From Rhizomonospora bruguierae (GTDB lineage Bacteria; Actinomycetota; Actinomycetes; Mycobacteriales; Micromonosporaceae): DNA of 64,000 bases. Below are positions 51,101 to 58,927 of the stretch, piece after piece. A model generated the notes under the pieces. The model was not told the origin of the DNA. It saw only the letters and a program-made list of their open reading frames with translations, and did not search any database. Position numbers and translations under genes: made by a program. Within the stretch, counting starts at the first letter, position 1. Every line of letters starts with the position of its first letter. The DNA lies in assembly GCF_018397995.1 (NCBI RefSeq), contig NZ_BBQH01000025.1, positions 57,124-121,123 on the forward strand, given 5' to 3'.

Positions 51101-52545
51101 CGCAGCCCATCCTGTGCCCGGTGGAACTCCGCCCCGGTACGGGCGATCTCGGCGGCGAGGCGCTCCACATAGGACCGCTCGGCGGCGCGGTCGAGCGTGG
51201 CGGCGCGGTCGGACAGCTCCCGCGCGGAGATCTGCAACTGGACGAGCTGGTCCACCGAGCGCCCCAGGATCGCCAGGCTCAGCGGCTGGATCTCCGCCGG
51301 CAGCCCGTCCCGCAGCACCCGCAGCGGGTCCTCCTTCTGGGCCAGCACCAGGACCCGTTTGCCGTGCGCGACCAGGTGGCAGATGAGGTTACGGATCGTG
51401 TGGGTCTTGCCCGTGCCGGGCGGCCCCTGCACGACGACGTTGCGGTGGACCGCCAGCCGCCGGGCGATCGACTCCTGCGCCTCGTTGGTGGCCATCGGCA
51501 TGAGCAGCCGCGCGCCGACCCGCTCCCACGCCGCGGGCTGGTCGTCCGGCAGCCGCAGCCGGCTCGGCTCGTGAGCGAGCACGCCGGCCAGCGCCCCGAC
51601 CGAGGCCGCCGCAGCCCCGGCCTCGCCCCCGCGACCCGCGGCGACCAGCCGGTCCCGCATCTGCGCCAGGAACCGGCGGACCATCCGCTGCCGGGGGCGC
51701 ACGAACAGCACCGCCGAATCCCGCACCCCGACCCCGCCGGGCGGCGTCGGCTCCTCGGGCGGGCGGATCACCGGGTCCAGGCCGAGGCGGCGCATCGCCC
51801 GCCCGGCCAGTTCGCGGCGCTCCTGCTCGTCCCACGGGTCCACGTCCACCTGGCCGCCGGCGCCGCCCAGGTCCAGCAGGTCGGCGACCCGGCGGTCGTC
51901 CAGGCCGCCGAGCGCGTCCGGCTGGAGCCGCACCGGGCCCTGCGGCGCCACCCGCACGGTGCCGCTCTCCGGGTCGTACTCGATCGCCACCGGCGTCGCG
52001 ATCAGCGGGTACCGCACCCGCTCACCGCCGATCGACCCGTCCACGATGAGGTGACCCCAGACCAGCTCCAGCCGGGACGCCTCGATGTCCAGCCGGTACC
52101 GCAGGTCGTAGAGCCGGTCGTGCAGCCCACGCACGGTGGCGGCCACCTGCGCCCGCTCGGCCCACGGCTGCCACTGGGCGTCGAGCCAGCCCGCCAGCGC
52201 GGCCCGGCGGTGCTCGTCGGACTCGTCGGCCAGCCGGGGCGTCACCTGCCAGGACAGGTCCCAGACCAGGTGGCGGACCAGCCCGGGCGGGATCGGCGGC
52301 GGCTCGGGCGGGCCCGGACGGCCGATCCGCAGCCAGCTTCCGCCGGCCCGCAGCGGCCCCACCTCGCAGGCCGGGTGCTCGGGCAGCCCCTCGATCCAGT
52401 ACGCGTCGGTCGCCGGCACCGTCCGTACCGGCTTCTCCACCAGGGCGCGCACCGCCAGCAGGTACTCGACCAGCGCGATCGCGCGATCGCGTACCACCGA
52501 GGGAGTCTCCTCCACGGCGGCGTCGGCACGGTCCGGAATGCTCAT
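48169..52545 (-). CDS. Giant SF1 helicase with C-terminal Vsr/DUF559-like nuclease
   Basis: 1458 residues. The N-terminal 350 form a beta-rich accessory region of unknown function. Helicase domain 1 starts with Walker A GPPGTGKT (about 374-381), interrupted by a long helical insertion (about 430-1050), then Walker B VIVDEASQ (about 1066) and VVGDDQQIGPQ; domain 2 has TFQGDERDVVLVS and NVAASRARDQLW. The last 90 residues carry a PD-(D/E)xK-type nuclease (RIDFVL ... LAIECDGDRY), similar to MTES_1575/Vsr-like domains. Such SF1-nuclease proteins are candidates for phage or plasmid defence, but this is inference. An AVEPR pentapeptide is repeated three times in the insertion. The frame is open upstream through xylB, but MSIPDR at 52545 is the best start. 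Confidence 0.85.
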   Translation of the reverse strand: MSIPDRADAAVEETPSVVRDRAIALVEYLLAVRALVEKPVRTVPATDAYWIEGLPEHPACEVGPLRAGGSWLRIGRPGPPEPPPIPPGLVRHLVWDLSWQVTPRLADESDEHRRAALAGWLDAQWQPWAERAQVAATVRGLHDRLYDLRYRLDIEASRLELVWGHLIVDGSIGGERVRYPLIATPVAIEYDPESGTVRVAPQGPVRLQPDALGGLDDRRVADLLDLGGAGGQVDVDPWDEQERRELAGRAMRRLGLDPVIRPPEEPTPPGGVGVRDSAVLFVRPRQRMVRRFLAQMRDRLVAAGRGGEAGAAAASVGALAGVLAHEPSRLRLPDDQPAAWERVGARLLMPMATNEAQESIARRLAVHRNVVVQGPPGTGKTHTIRNLICHLVAHGKRVLVLAQKEDPLRVLRDGLPAEIQPLSLAILGRSVDQLVQLQISARELSDRAATLDRAAERSYVERLAAEIARTGAEFHRAQDGLRAAAERESGTYPLAGGSATASEVAEWLRRREPADGFVPDVIAPEVDPPLDAAEFGALLDLARRLPLVDRVAALADLPADGELPSGEALAARRAALAEAEKAVDSLRDRGLAVDAARRLGPGAVAELGAALRAAADALARRKGSWTDRLGRLVAQDTWRGVWAEHAAATARTLEELARRATALAGHVVVVPPEAAAQPRMLLARLGELRSRFAAGRRPNRLTQGELYRLAAESTVDGEPLRAVADVDLVVAQVERGQLRQRLAARWAEWAQRLDAPLPGGDPELWAGQVLAEAVDALEWESRRWPELHATLASLHPAGPRTVDAHQLGELAAFVAAAENVFRVDDLAYELDHLADRLHAAAGDRAAAPVLRHLVAAWDAADDVAWDAALAEIRRLWNLRPAALRYADLHARLGAVAPRLAAAIDTGSLGSDASGAVEPRAVEPRAVEPRAGAVPVLGGDDLLRGWRWRQAQTWFEQTVLAVDPVAIGRRVERLRDRITQLTGDLVVGSAWLEVSLTLDDRRRAALADWTAALRKIGKGTGRSAAHWQAAAQRAMADAVAAVPVWIMSIDRALEQFTGGEPVFDVVIVDEASQADLFALPVLSLARRAVVVGDDQQIGPQLVGVPTDRVTALINAHLVAGGVPSAPYFDTESSLYDHAVRRSPERILLTEHFRCVPSIIEFSSATYYDNRIQPLRADAPAGIGAPVHAVHVADGRRRALPEYGEVNVEEAEALVTRVAAIVADPAYEGRTIGVVSLLSGSGQAAYLQHRLRAEIGPRELARRDLRVGDPYTFQGDERDVVLVSLVVSADGDFGAFTKRDYHRRVNVAASRARDQLWLFHSVTLADLHPDDARAILLAHYLKPPAPAEVGAAPEGDFRRAVLRRLRERGLSPVPGFRVGRYRIDFVLTAPDGRRLAIECDGDRYAGAGAFAQELRRQAILERVGNCVFVRLAASRFARDPDAAMRPVWERAEELAIPRTT
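49756..49800 (-). repeat. Three perfect 15-bp tandem repeats in the helicase gene
   Basis: GGCGCGGGGCTCGAC occurs three times in tandem on the plus strand and encodes the repeated AVEPR pentapeptide on the minus strand. Perfect copies imply recent expansion. Confidence 0.9.
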
Positions 52546-52630
52546 CCGAATTGAACGGTAGCGGCACCGCCTCCCGGCCGCGTGCCACGGGCGGGAATAC
52601 CCGCCGCACGCTCGGGCCCGGACCCGCCCC

Positions 52631-52718
52631 AATCTTGCCGATCTTGGACTCATCGTGGGGACAAAGACGCGCCAATCGGAGCAATCCCGGCACCACAAGT
52701 CCAAGATCGACAAGTATT
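52631..52718. repeat. Dispersed inverted-repeat element, copy 2
   Basis: Arms CGATCTTGGACT (52639-52650) and AGTCCAAGATCG (52698-52709) are perfect and extend imperfectly to about 20 bp each. The middle has CCAATCGGAGCAATCCCGG, reminiscent of the AAAAATCGGC repeats in copy 1 at 10718-10781. It fills the gap between the helicase and xylB genes. Confidence 0.65.
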
Positions 52719-52721
52719 GGG

Positions 52722-54143
52722 CTAGGGGGTGAGGCGGTTGAGGGTATGGTCGCGGGCCTCGGCGTAGCGCTGCCGCACGGCCGGCACCGGCTCCGCCTCG
52801 TACGTGGCCGTCGTGCCGAGCGACCAGGCGGGCGCCTCGGCGCCGCCCAGGGCCACCCAGGCGGCCTGCCGGGCGGCCCCGTCCGCGACGTACTCCCCCG
52901 GTGGCGGGACGAGCACGGGCAGCCCGAAGACGCTCGGCGCGATCTGCTGCACCGCCCGCGACCGGGCTCCCCCGCCGACCAGGAACACCCGGTTCACCGT
53001 GGCGCCCTGGGCCAGCAGCGCGTCGAGCCCGTCGGCCAGGGCGCAGAGCATGCCCTCCACCGCCGCCCGGGCCAGGTGCGCCGGGGTGGCGTTGCGCAGG
53101 GTCAGCCCGTGCACCGCCCCGGTCGAGAGCGGACGGTTCGGGGTGCGCTCGCCCTCCAGGTACGGCACCACGGTCAGCCCGTCCGCGCCGGGTGGGGCGG
53201 CCAGCGCCAGGTCGGCCAGGCGCTCGTGGTCGACGCCGGCCAGCGCCGCCGCCGCGTCCAGCACCCGGGCCGCGTTCAGCGTACAGACCAGCGGCAGGAA
53301 GTGGCCGGTCGCGTCGGCGAAGCCGGCCACGAGGCCGGAATCGTCGGCGGTCGGCGCGTCGGCCACGCTGAACACCGTCCCGGAGGTGCCGATCGACACG
53401 ACCACGTCGCCGGGGAGCAGGCCCACGCCGAGCGCCGCCGCGGCGTTGTCGCCGGTGCCCGGGCCGAGGATCGCCCCGCCCCGGGTCTGGCCGGCGCGCT
53501 CCGCCGGGCCGAGCACCCTCGGCAGCGCCGGCTCGGCACCGAACGCCCGGCGGAGCAGGTCCGGCCGGTACGCGCCGGTCGACGGCGACCAGTAGCCGGT
53601 GCCGCTGGCGTCGCCCCGGTCCGTGGTGACCGCGAACGGGTCCCGCGAACCGGTCAGCCGCCAGGTCAGCCAGTCGTGCGGCAGGCAGACAGCGGCCGTG
53701 CGGCGGGCCGACTCCGGTTCGTGCTCGGCCAGCCAGCGCAGCTTGGTGACGGTCAACGAGGCGACCGGCACCGTGCCGACCGCCTGCGCCCACGCCTTCG
53801 CGCCGGCCGCCACGTCGCCGTCGCCCAATTCGGCGACCAGGTCGGCCGCGGCCGGCGCCGAGCGGGTGTCGTTCCACAGCAGCGCCGGGCGGACCACCTC
53901 GCCCGCCTCGTCCAGGCATACCATGCCGTGCTGCTGGCCACCGACCGCGACGGCCGCCACGTCGGCCAGGCCGCCCGCCTGGTCCACGGCCGCGTCGAGC
54001 GCGGTCCACCAGGCGTCCGGATGTACCTCCGTGCCGTCCGGGTGGCCGGCGCGCCCCTCACGGACGAGCGCGCCGGTCTGTGCGTCCCGGATGACCACCT
54101 TGCAGGACTGGGTCGACGTGTCGACCCCGGCCACCAGCGTCAC
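52722..54143 (-). CDS. xylB: Xylulokinase
   Basis: 473 residues of the FGGY kinase family. [13 protein letters not shown] (phosphate 1 loop) is at about 8-20; [11 protein letters not shown], then the catalytic Asp in [14 protein letters not shown], and SIGTSGTVF (phosphate 2). It phosphorylates D-xylulose made by the XylA encoded next to it. The GTG at 54141-54143 lies very close after GGGGGAG; the GTG nine bases downstream has better spacing, so the exact start is uncertain. It is 15 bp downstream of xylA. Confidence 0.93.
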   Translation of the reverse strand: MTLVAGVDTSTQSCKVVIRDAQTGALVREGRAGHPDGTEVHPDAWWTALDAAVDQAGGLADVAAVAVGGQQHGMVCLDEAGEVVRPALLWNDTRSAPAAADLVAELGDGDVAAGAKAWAQAVGTVPVASLTVTKLRWLAEHEPESARRTAAVCLPHDWLTWRLTGSRDPFAVTTDRGDASGTGYWSPSTGAYRPDLLRRAFGAEPALPRVLGPAERAGQTRGGAILGPGTGDNAAAALGVGLLPGDVVVSIGTSGTVFSVADAPTADDSGLVAGFADATGHFLPLVCTLNAARVLDAAAALAGVDHERLADLALAAPPGADGLTVVPYLEGERTPNRPLSTGAVHGLTLRNATPAHLARAAVEGMLCALADGLDALLAQGATVNRVFLVGGGARSRAVQQIAPSVFGLPVLVPPPGEYVADGAARQAAWVALGGAEAPAWSLGTTATYEAEPVPAVRQRYAEARDHTLNRLTP

Positions 54144-54158
54144 GACTCCCCCTCGTGG

Positions 54159-55349
54159 CTAGGAACGGGCGCCCATCAGGTGCTCGACGGCCAACTGGTT
54201 GAGCCGGACCGCGTGCAGGCCCCGCTCGCCGGCGGCCACCGGGTCGAACTCCTCGAACGCGGAACGGTCGGCCAGCAGGTCGGTGTAGGTCTCGCCGAGG
54301 GCCAGGGTCGGCTCCTTCAACTCGCCCACCCGGGCCGCGGCCAGCGCCTCGACCACCTCGGGGTCGGCCCGGAACGCCGCCGCGCGCTCCTTGAGCAGCA
54401 GGTACGTGCTCATGTTCGCGGCCGCGGAGACCCACACGCCGGAGTAGTCCTCGGTGCGGGCCGGCTTGTAGTCGAAGTGCCGCGGGCCCTCGTACGCCGG
54501 CACGCCGCCCACGCCGCCGTTCTCCAGCAGGTCCACCAAGAAGAAGGCGTTGAGCAGGTCGCCGTGGCCGAACACGAGGTCCTGGTCGAACTTGATACCG
54601 CGCTGGCCGTTCAGGTCGATGTGGAACAGCTTGCCGGCCCACAGCGCCTGGGCGATGCCGTGCATGAAGTTCAGGCCGGCCATCTGCTCGTGCCCGACCT
54701 CGGGGTTCACGCCCACCATGTCGGAGTGCTCCAGGCCGGCGATGAACGCCAGCGCGTGGCCCACGGTCGGCAGCAGGATGTCGCCGCGCGGCTCGTTCGG
54801 CTTCGGCTCGATCGCGAAGCGCAGGCCGTAGCCGCGGTCGATGACGTACTGGGCGAGCAGGTCGATGCCCTCGCGGTACCGGTCCAGCGCGGCGCGCACG
54901 TCCTTGGCAGCGTCGGACTCCGAGCCCTCCCGGCCGCCCCAGAACACGTACGTGGACGCGCCCAGTTCGGCGGCCAGGTCCAGGTTGCGCATCACCTTGC
55001 GCAGTGCATACCGGCGGATGTCGCGGTCGTTGCTGGTGAACGCGCCGTCCTTGAAGACGGGCTGGGTGAACAGGTTCGTGGTGACCATCGGGACGACCAC
55101 GCCGGTCTCCTCCAGCGCCTTGCGGAACCGGGCGATGTGCCCGTCGCGGGCGGCGTCGTCGGAGCCGAACGGGATCAGGTCGTCGTCGTGGAACGTGATG
55201 CCGTTGGCACCGAGTTCGGCGAGCTTGTGGACGGCCTCGACCGGGTCCAGCGGCGCCCGGGTGGCGTCGCCGAACGGGTCGCGGGCGGTCCACCCGATGG
55301 TCCACAGGCCGAACGAGAACTTGTCCGCGGCGGTGGGTTGAGGTGCCAT
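54159..55349 (-). CDS. xylA: Xylose isomerase
   Basis: 396 residues, the class I actinobacterial length. Metal and substrate motifs: [10 protein letters not shown] (catalytic His), [24 protein letters not shown] and HIDLNGQRG. It converts D-xylose to D-xylulose (also glucose to fructose). ATG at 55347-55349 with GGGAGG 5 nt upstream. It has a consensus promoter facing xylR, so xylAB and xylR are divergent and share the control region. Confidence 0.96.
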   Translation of the reverse strand: MAPQPTAADKFSFGLWTIGWTARDPFGDATRAPLDPVEAVHKLAELGANGITFHDDDLIPFGSDDAARDGHIARFRKALEETGVVVPMVTTNLFTQPVFKDGAFTSNDRDIRRYALRKVMRNLDLAAELGASTYVFWGGREGSESDAAKDVRAALDRYREGIDLLAQYVIDRGYGLRFAIEPKPNEPRGDILLPTVGHALAFIAGLEHSDMVGVNPEVGHEQMAGLNFMHGIAQALWAGKLFHIDLNGQRGIKFDQDLVFGHGDLLNAFFLVDLLENGGVGGVPAYEGPRHFDYKPARTEDYSGVWVSAAANMSTYLLLKERAAAFRADPEVVEALAAARVGELKEPTLALGETYTDLLADRSAFEEFDPVAAGERGLHAVRLNQLAVEHLMGARS

Positions 55350-55385
55350 GGTGGCCTCCCATCTGGCGATTTGTTAAGCGGTTGA

Positions 55386-55414
55386 ATTATTTGCCGCGGG
55401 TGTGAGACTGTCAA
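55386..55414 (-). promoter_or_regulatory. xylA promoter with probable XylR site
   Basis: On the minus strand: -35 TTGACA (55409-55414), 17-bp spacer, -10 AATAAT (55386-55391). Just downstream, the AT-rich block TTGTTAAGCGGTTGAATTA (plus strand, 55371-55389) contains related TTGTTAA/TTGAATTA half-sites and is the likely target of the ROK repressor. Confidence 0.7.
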
Positions 55415-55418
55415 GGCC

Positions 55419-56630
55419 ATGACCGCCACGACCGGGGTCGGGCGCGGGGCCGGCCCCGTCCGGCAGGCCAGCCTGCGCGAGCACAACCTCGGCCTGGTCC
55501 TGCGCCAGGTCGCGAACGCACTCGCGCCGATCTCGCGCGCCGCCGTGGCCGCCGCCACCGGGCTCACCCGGGCGACCGTGTCGTCCCTGGTCGAGGAGTT
55601 GATCGCCGGGCGGCTGCTGCTGGAGACCGAGCCGTCGCCCCGCTCCGGGGCGGGGCGCCCCGCGGTCGGGCTGGCCCTCGCGCCGGACGGCGTGGCCGGG
55701 CTCGGCCTGGAGGTGAACGTCGACTACCTGGCCGCCTGCGTGGTCGACCTGACCGGCGCGGTCCGGCACAGCGCGGTCCTGCCCGGCGACCGCCGCGGCC
55801 GCCCGCCCGGCGAGACGCTGCGCGCCCTGGCCGACCTGGCCGCCGACGCCGTCGCCACCAGCACCGCTCCGATCGCCGGCGCCACCCTCGCGGTACCCGG
55901 CCTGGTACGCCCGGACGGGCTGGTACGCACCGCGCCGAACCTGGGCTGGCGCGGCGTGGACGTGCGCGCCGACCTGTGCATCCGCGGGCTGGACCTCGCC
56001 CCGGCCGGCCTCGCCGTGGACAACGAGGCGAACCTGGCCGCCCTCGGCGAACTGCACGCCGGCGCGGCCAGCAGCTTCCTGTACGTCTCCGGCGAGGTCG
56101 GCATCGGCGCCGGCATCGTGCTGGACGGCCGGCTGTTCCGCGGCGCCCGCGGGTTCAGCGGCGAGATCGGGCACGTCGCGGTGCGGCCGGACGGCCCGCC
56201 CTGCCGCTGCGGCGCGCACGGCTGCCTGGAGCAGTACGCGGGCCAGGAGGCGATCCTGCGCGCCGCCGGGCTGGTACCGGGCCGGCCGGGTGAGGCGGCG
56301 GGCCGCCTGGCCGTCGCGGCCGAGCGGGGCAATCCGGCGGTACTGGCGGCGCTGGCCGAGGCGGGTCGGGCGCTGGGGGTCGTACTGGCCGGCGTGGTGA
56401 ACGTGATCGACGTGCCGACAGTGGTGCTCGGCGGCCTCTACGTGCCGCTCGCCACGTGGCTGTCGCCGGCCGTGCGCTCCGAAGTGGACACCCGCGTGCT
56501 CACCGCCGACTGGGAGTCGGTGGAGGTCGTCCCGGCCCGGCTGGGGGTGCGCGCCGCCGCGGTCGGTGCCGCCGGCTCGGTGGTGCGGGCGGTCCGCGAC
56601 GACCCGGCCCGCTGGCTCGCGCGCGGGTAG
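55419..56630 (+). CDS. xylR: ROK-family xylose repressor
   Basis: 403 residues. N-terminal HTH (PISRAAVAAATGLTRATVSSLVEELIAGRLL), then the ROK kinase-like domain with LEVNVDYLAACVVDLTG, DNEANLAALGEL, SGEVGIGAGIV and the zinc motif CRCGAHGCLEQY. It should bind the xylA control region and be released by xylose. ATG at 55419 lies 5 bp beyond the -35 of xylA. No clear Shine-Dalgarno. Confidence 0.92.
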   Translation: MTATTGVGRGAGPVRQASLREHNLGLVLRQVANALAPISRAAVAAATGLTRATVSSLVEELIAGRLLLETEPSPRSGAGRPAVGLALAPDGVAGLGLEVNVDYLAACVVDLTGAVRHSAVLPGDRRGRPPGETLRALADLAADAVATSTAPIAGATLAVPGLVRPDGLVRTAPNLGWRGVDVRADLCIRGLDLAPAGLAVDNEANLAALGELHAGAASSFLYVSGEVGIGAGIVLDGRLFRGARGFSGEIGHVAVRPDGPPCRCGAHGCLEQYAGQEAILRAAGLVPGRPGEAAGRLAVAAERGNPAVLAALAEAGRALGVVLAGVVNVIDVPTVVLGGLYVPLATWLSPAVRSEVDTRVLTADWESVEVVPARLGVRAAAVGAAGSVVRAVRDDPARWLARG

Positions 56631-56697
56631 CGGCCGTTATCCCATCGCCGCCGCCCCGCGCTTCGCTTACCCCACGGTTATCTGGGCGGGCAGCCTG

Positions 56698-57189
56698 CTA
56701 CGCCGTGCGGATACGCGAACCCACGATCGCCGGCTCCCCGTCGGCCGGCTCCGCGGCGGCGAAGGCGCGCAGCCCGCGCAGCAGCGCCACCCGGTCCGCC
56801 TGGCTCATCCGCGCCAGCGTCGCCTCCAACCGCCGCCGGCGGTCCTGCCGCAGATCCTCCAGCAGCCGGTGGCCCACCATGGTCAGCGACAGCGAGATCT
56901 CCCGCCGGTCCAGCCGGCCCGGCTCGCGCTCCAGCATCCCCGCCGCGACCAGCCGGTCACACAGCCGGGACGCCGAGGACAGGATCATGCCCAGGGCGGT
57001 GGCCAGGCCGCGCAGGTTGATGCCCTCGTGGTCCTCGACCACGAGCAGCGCGCGCAGCTGTGAGCCGGACAGTCGAGTCGCGGCGCGCTCTCTCGACGCA
57101 TCCCACAGGGACACCAGCGGGTCCGCGGCGAACTCCACCGCCGCCGCGACGCTCAGCCCTGGCCCGTCCGGCCCACGGTTTTCGGCCAT
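56698..57189 (-). CDS. MarR-family regulator
   Basis: 163 residues. The winged helix has LSGSQLRALLVVEDHEGINLRGLATALGMILSSASRLCDRLVAAGMLERE (about 40-90) and the wing GRLDRREISLSLT. Long first and last helices form the dimer interface. The regulated gene and ligand are unknown; the neighbours (xylR and the exopolysaccharide glycosyltransferase) give no clear hint. ATG at 57187-57189. Confidence 0.85.
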   Translation of the reverse strand: MAENRGPDGPGLSVAAAVEFAADPLVSLWDASRERAATRLSGSQLRALLVVEDHEGINLRGLATALGMILSSASRLCDRLVAAGMLEREPGRLDRREISLSLTMVGHRLLEDLRQDRRRRLEATLARMSQADRVALLRGLRAFAAAEPADGEPAIVGSRIRTA

Positions 57190-57256
57190 GGTGCCGCCGA
57201 GACTACTACCATCGGCGCCCGGACCGGCGGCCGCGCCGGCCGGATACGCGGGTCGG

Positions 57257-58813
57257 TCAGTACGCGCCGCGGCCCTTGATCACCGCGCCGAACGTCTTCC
57301 AGAGGATGGTCAGGTCCGCGGTGAGGGACCAGTTCTCCACGTAGTACAGGTCCAGGCGGATGCCGTCCTCCCAGGAGAGGTCGGAGCGCCCGCTCACCTG
57401 CCACAGGCCCGTCATGCCGGGCTTGACCAGGAGCCGGCGGGCCACGTCGTTGCTGTACTGGGCCACCTCCCGCGGCAGCGGCGGGCGGGGACCGACGAGG
57501 CTCATGTGGCCGAGCAGCACGTTGGCCAGTTGGGGCAGCTCGTCGAGGGAGTACTTGCGCAGCACCCGCCCGACCCGGGTGATGCGCGGGTCCGAACGCA
57601 TCTTGAACAGCAGGCCGTCGGTCTCGTTCCGCTCCATGATCTGCTTCAGCAGCTCGTCGGCGTTGACGACCATGGTGCGGAACTTGAAGACGCCGAACTC
57701 CCTGCCGCCCTGGCCGACCCGGATCTGGCGGAAGATGACCGGCCCCCGGGTGTCCAGCTTGATGGCGATCGCGATGACCAGCAGCAGCGGCGAGACGGCC
57801 ACCAGGGCCAGGCCGGCGATGGCCCGGTCGACCAGGCTCTTGACCCACTTGCGGCCGCCGCGGAACTCGGGCGCCTCGACGTGGATCAGTGGCAGGCCGG
57901 CGACCGGGCGGGTGTGGATCCGGGGACCGGCGACGTCGGTCAGCGCGGGCGCCAGGACGAGGTCCACGCCGGTGCCCTCGAGTTGCCAGCCGAGTCGGCG
58001 TAATCGCCCGGCGGTCAGCTCGCCGGACGCGGTGACCGCGATGGTGTCCGCCGCCACGGTACGGGCGGCGGTGAGGATCGTGCGGAACGAGCCGACCACC
58101 GGGACGTCGCCGAGCCGCTGCGCCTGGGGCGCCACGAGGGCGTCCGGGATGCAGGCGCCGACCACGTGGTACCCGGTGTAGGGCTCGCGCTGCAACTGGT
58201 GGACCAGTTCGAGCACGTGCGGGGTGTCGCCGACGACGAGCACCGAACGGGACCAGCCGCCGCCCCGGGTCCGCGCCCGGTGCAGGTGCTTGCGGGCGGC
58301 GAACCGGGCGACCAGCAGGCCGACCGTGCCGGCGGCGAAGGCCACGCCGAGGAAGCCGCGGGAGACGCCGGCGTCGAACACGTACCCGGCGATCGCCACC
58401 GCGCCGGCCAGGCGCAGGCTGGCCGCGGCGACCCGCCGGTACTCGTCACCGCCGTAGCCGAGCACGCGGTCGTCGTAGCCGCGCATGAGCTTCAGCGACA
58501 GCAGCCAGACGACCACCAGCGCCCCGCCGACGATCCAGTACGGGATGAGCGAACCGATGGCCCGCTCGCCCTGGAAGCGGGCGAAGTAGCCGCCGAAGAC
58601 CGCGGCGGTGAGCACGGTCGTGTCCACGGCGACCAGCGACCGGATGTACGTGCGCTGCTGTGCCCGTAACGCCCCCCGCGCCGCGGTCACGACGACACCT
58701 GGCCGCGTCGCGGCAGGGTCCAACGTGGCAGCCGTCACCTGTCCTCCCCACTCGTCAGGTAAACGGGCTCCTGCCGGTCGGGCCGCGATCGGACCGACCG
58801 ACTTGGGTGCCAT
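57257..58813 (-). CDS. Exopolysaccharide polyprenyl glycosylphosphotransferase
   Basis: 518 residues. Four to five N-terminal membrane helices (about 60-180) and a CoA-binding-like middle domain (SVLVVGDTPHVLELVHQL) precede the catalytic bacterial sugar transferase domain (KSLVDRAIAGLALVAVSPLLL, GVFKFRTM, SLDELPQLANVL, MSLVGPRPPL, KPGMTGLWQVSGR). It moves a sugar-1-phosphate to undecaprenyl phosphate, the first step in an exopolysaccharide. The rest of such a cluster is not in the window. ATG at 58811-58813 with AGGA 6 nt upstream. Confidence 0.93.
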   Translation of the reverse strand: MAPKSVGPIAARPAGARLPDEWGGQVTAATLDPAATRPGVVVTAARGALRAQQRTYIRSLVAVDTTVLTAAVFGGYFARFQGERAIGSLIPYWIVGGALVVVWLLSLKLMRGYDDRVLGYGGDEYRRVAAASLRLAGAVAIAGYVFDAGVSRGFLGVAFAAGTVGLLVARFAARKHLHRARTRGGGWSRSVLVVGDTPHVLELVHQLQREPYTGYHVVGACIPDALVAPQAQRLGDVPVVGSFRTILTAARTVAADTIAVTASGELTAGRLRRLGWQLEGTGVDLVLAPALTDVAGPRIHTRPVAGLPLIHVEAPEFRGGRKWVKSLVDRAIAGLALVAVSPLLLVIAIAIKLDTRGPVIFRQIRVGQGGREFGVFKFRTMVVNADELLKQIMERNETDGLLFKMRSDPRITRVGRVLRKYSLDELPQLANVLLGHMSLVGPRPPLPREVAQYSNDVARRLLVKPGMTGLWQVSGRSDLSWEDGIRLDLYYVENWSLTADLTILWKTFGAVIKGRGAY

Positions 58814-58927
58814 GGCACATCCTGGCCCAACCCCCCGGGCCAGTCGTGCTAGCGACGGATAGCCGTCACTAATTCGCGTCGTGGTGGGGCGCGCCGCGAA
58901 CGAGCCGCGGCGCCGCGGCGGGGCGGG

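Noticed and set aside
52546..54009. Open frame extending the helicase gene to 1946 residues through xylB
   Set aside because: The extra residues are low-complexity Arg/Gly-rich shadow of xylB, which is a clear xylulokinase in another frame; the helicase start at 52545 begins normal protein sequence.
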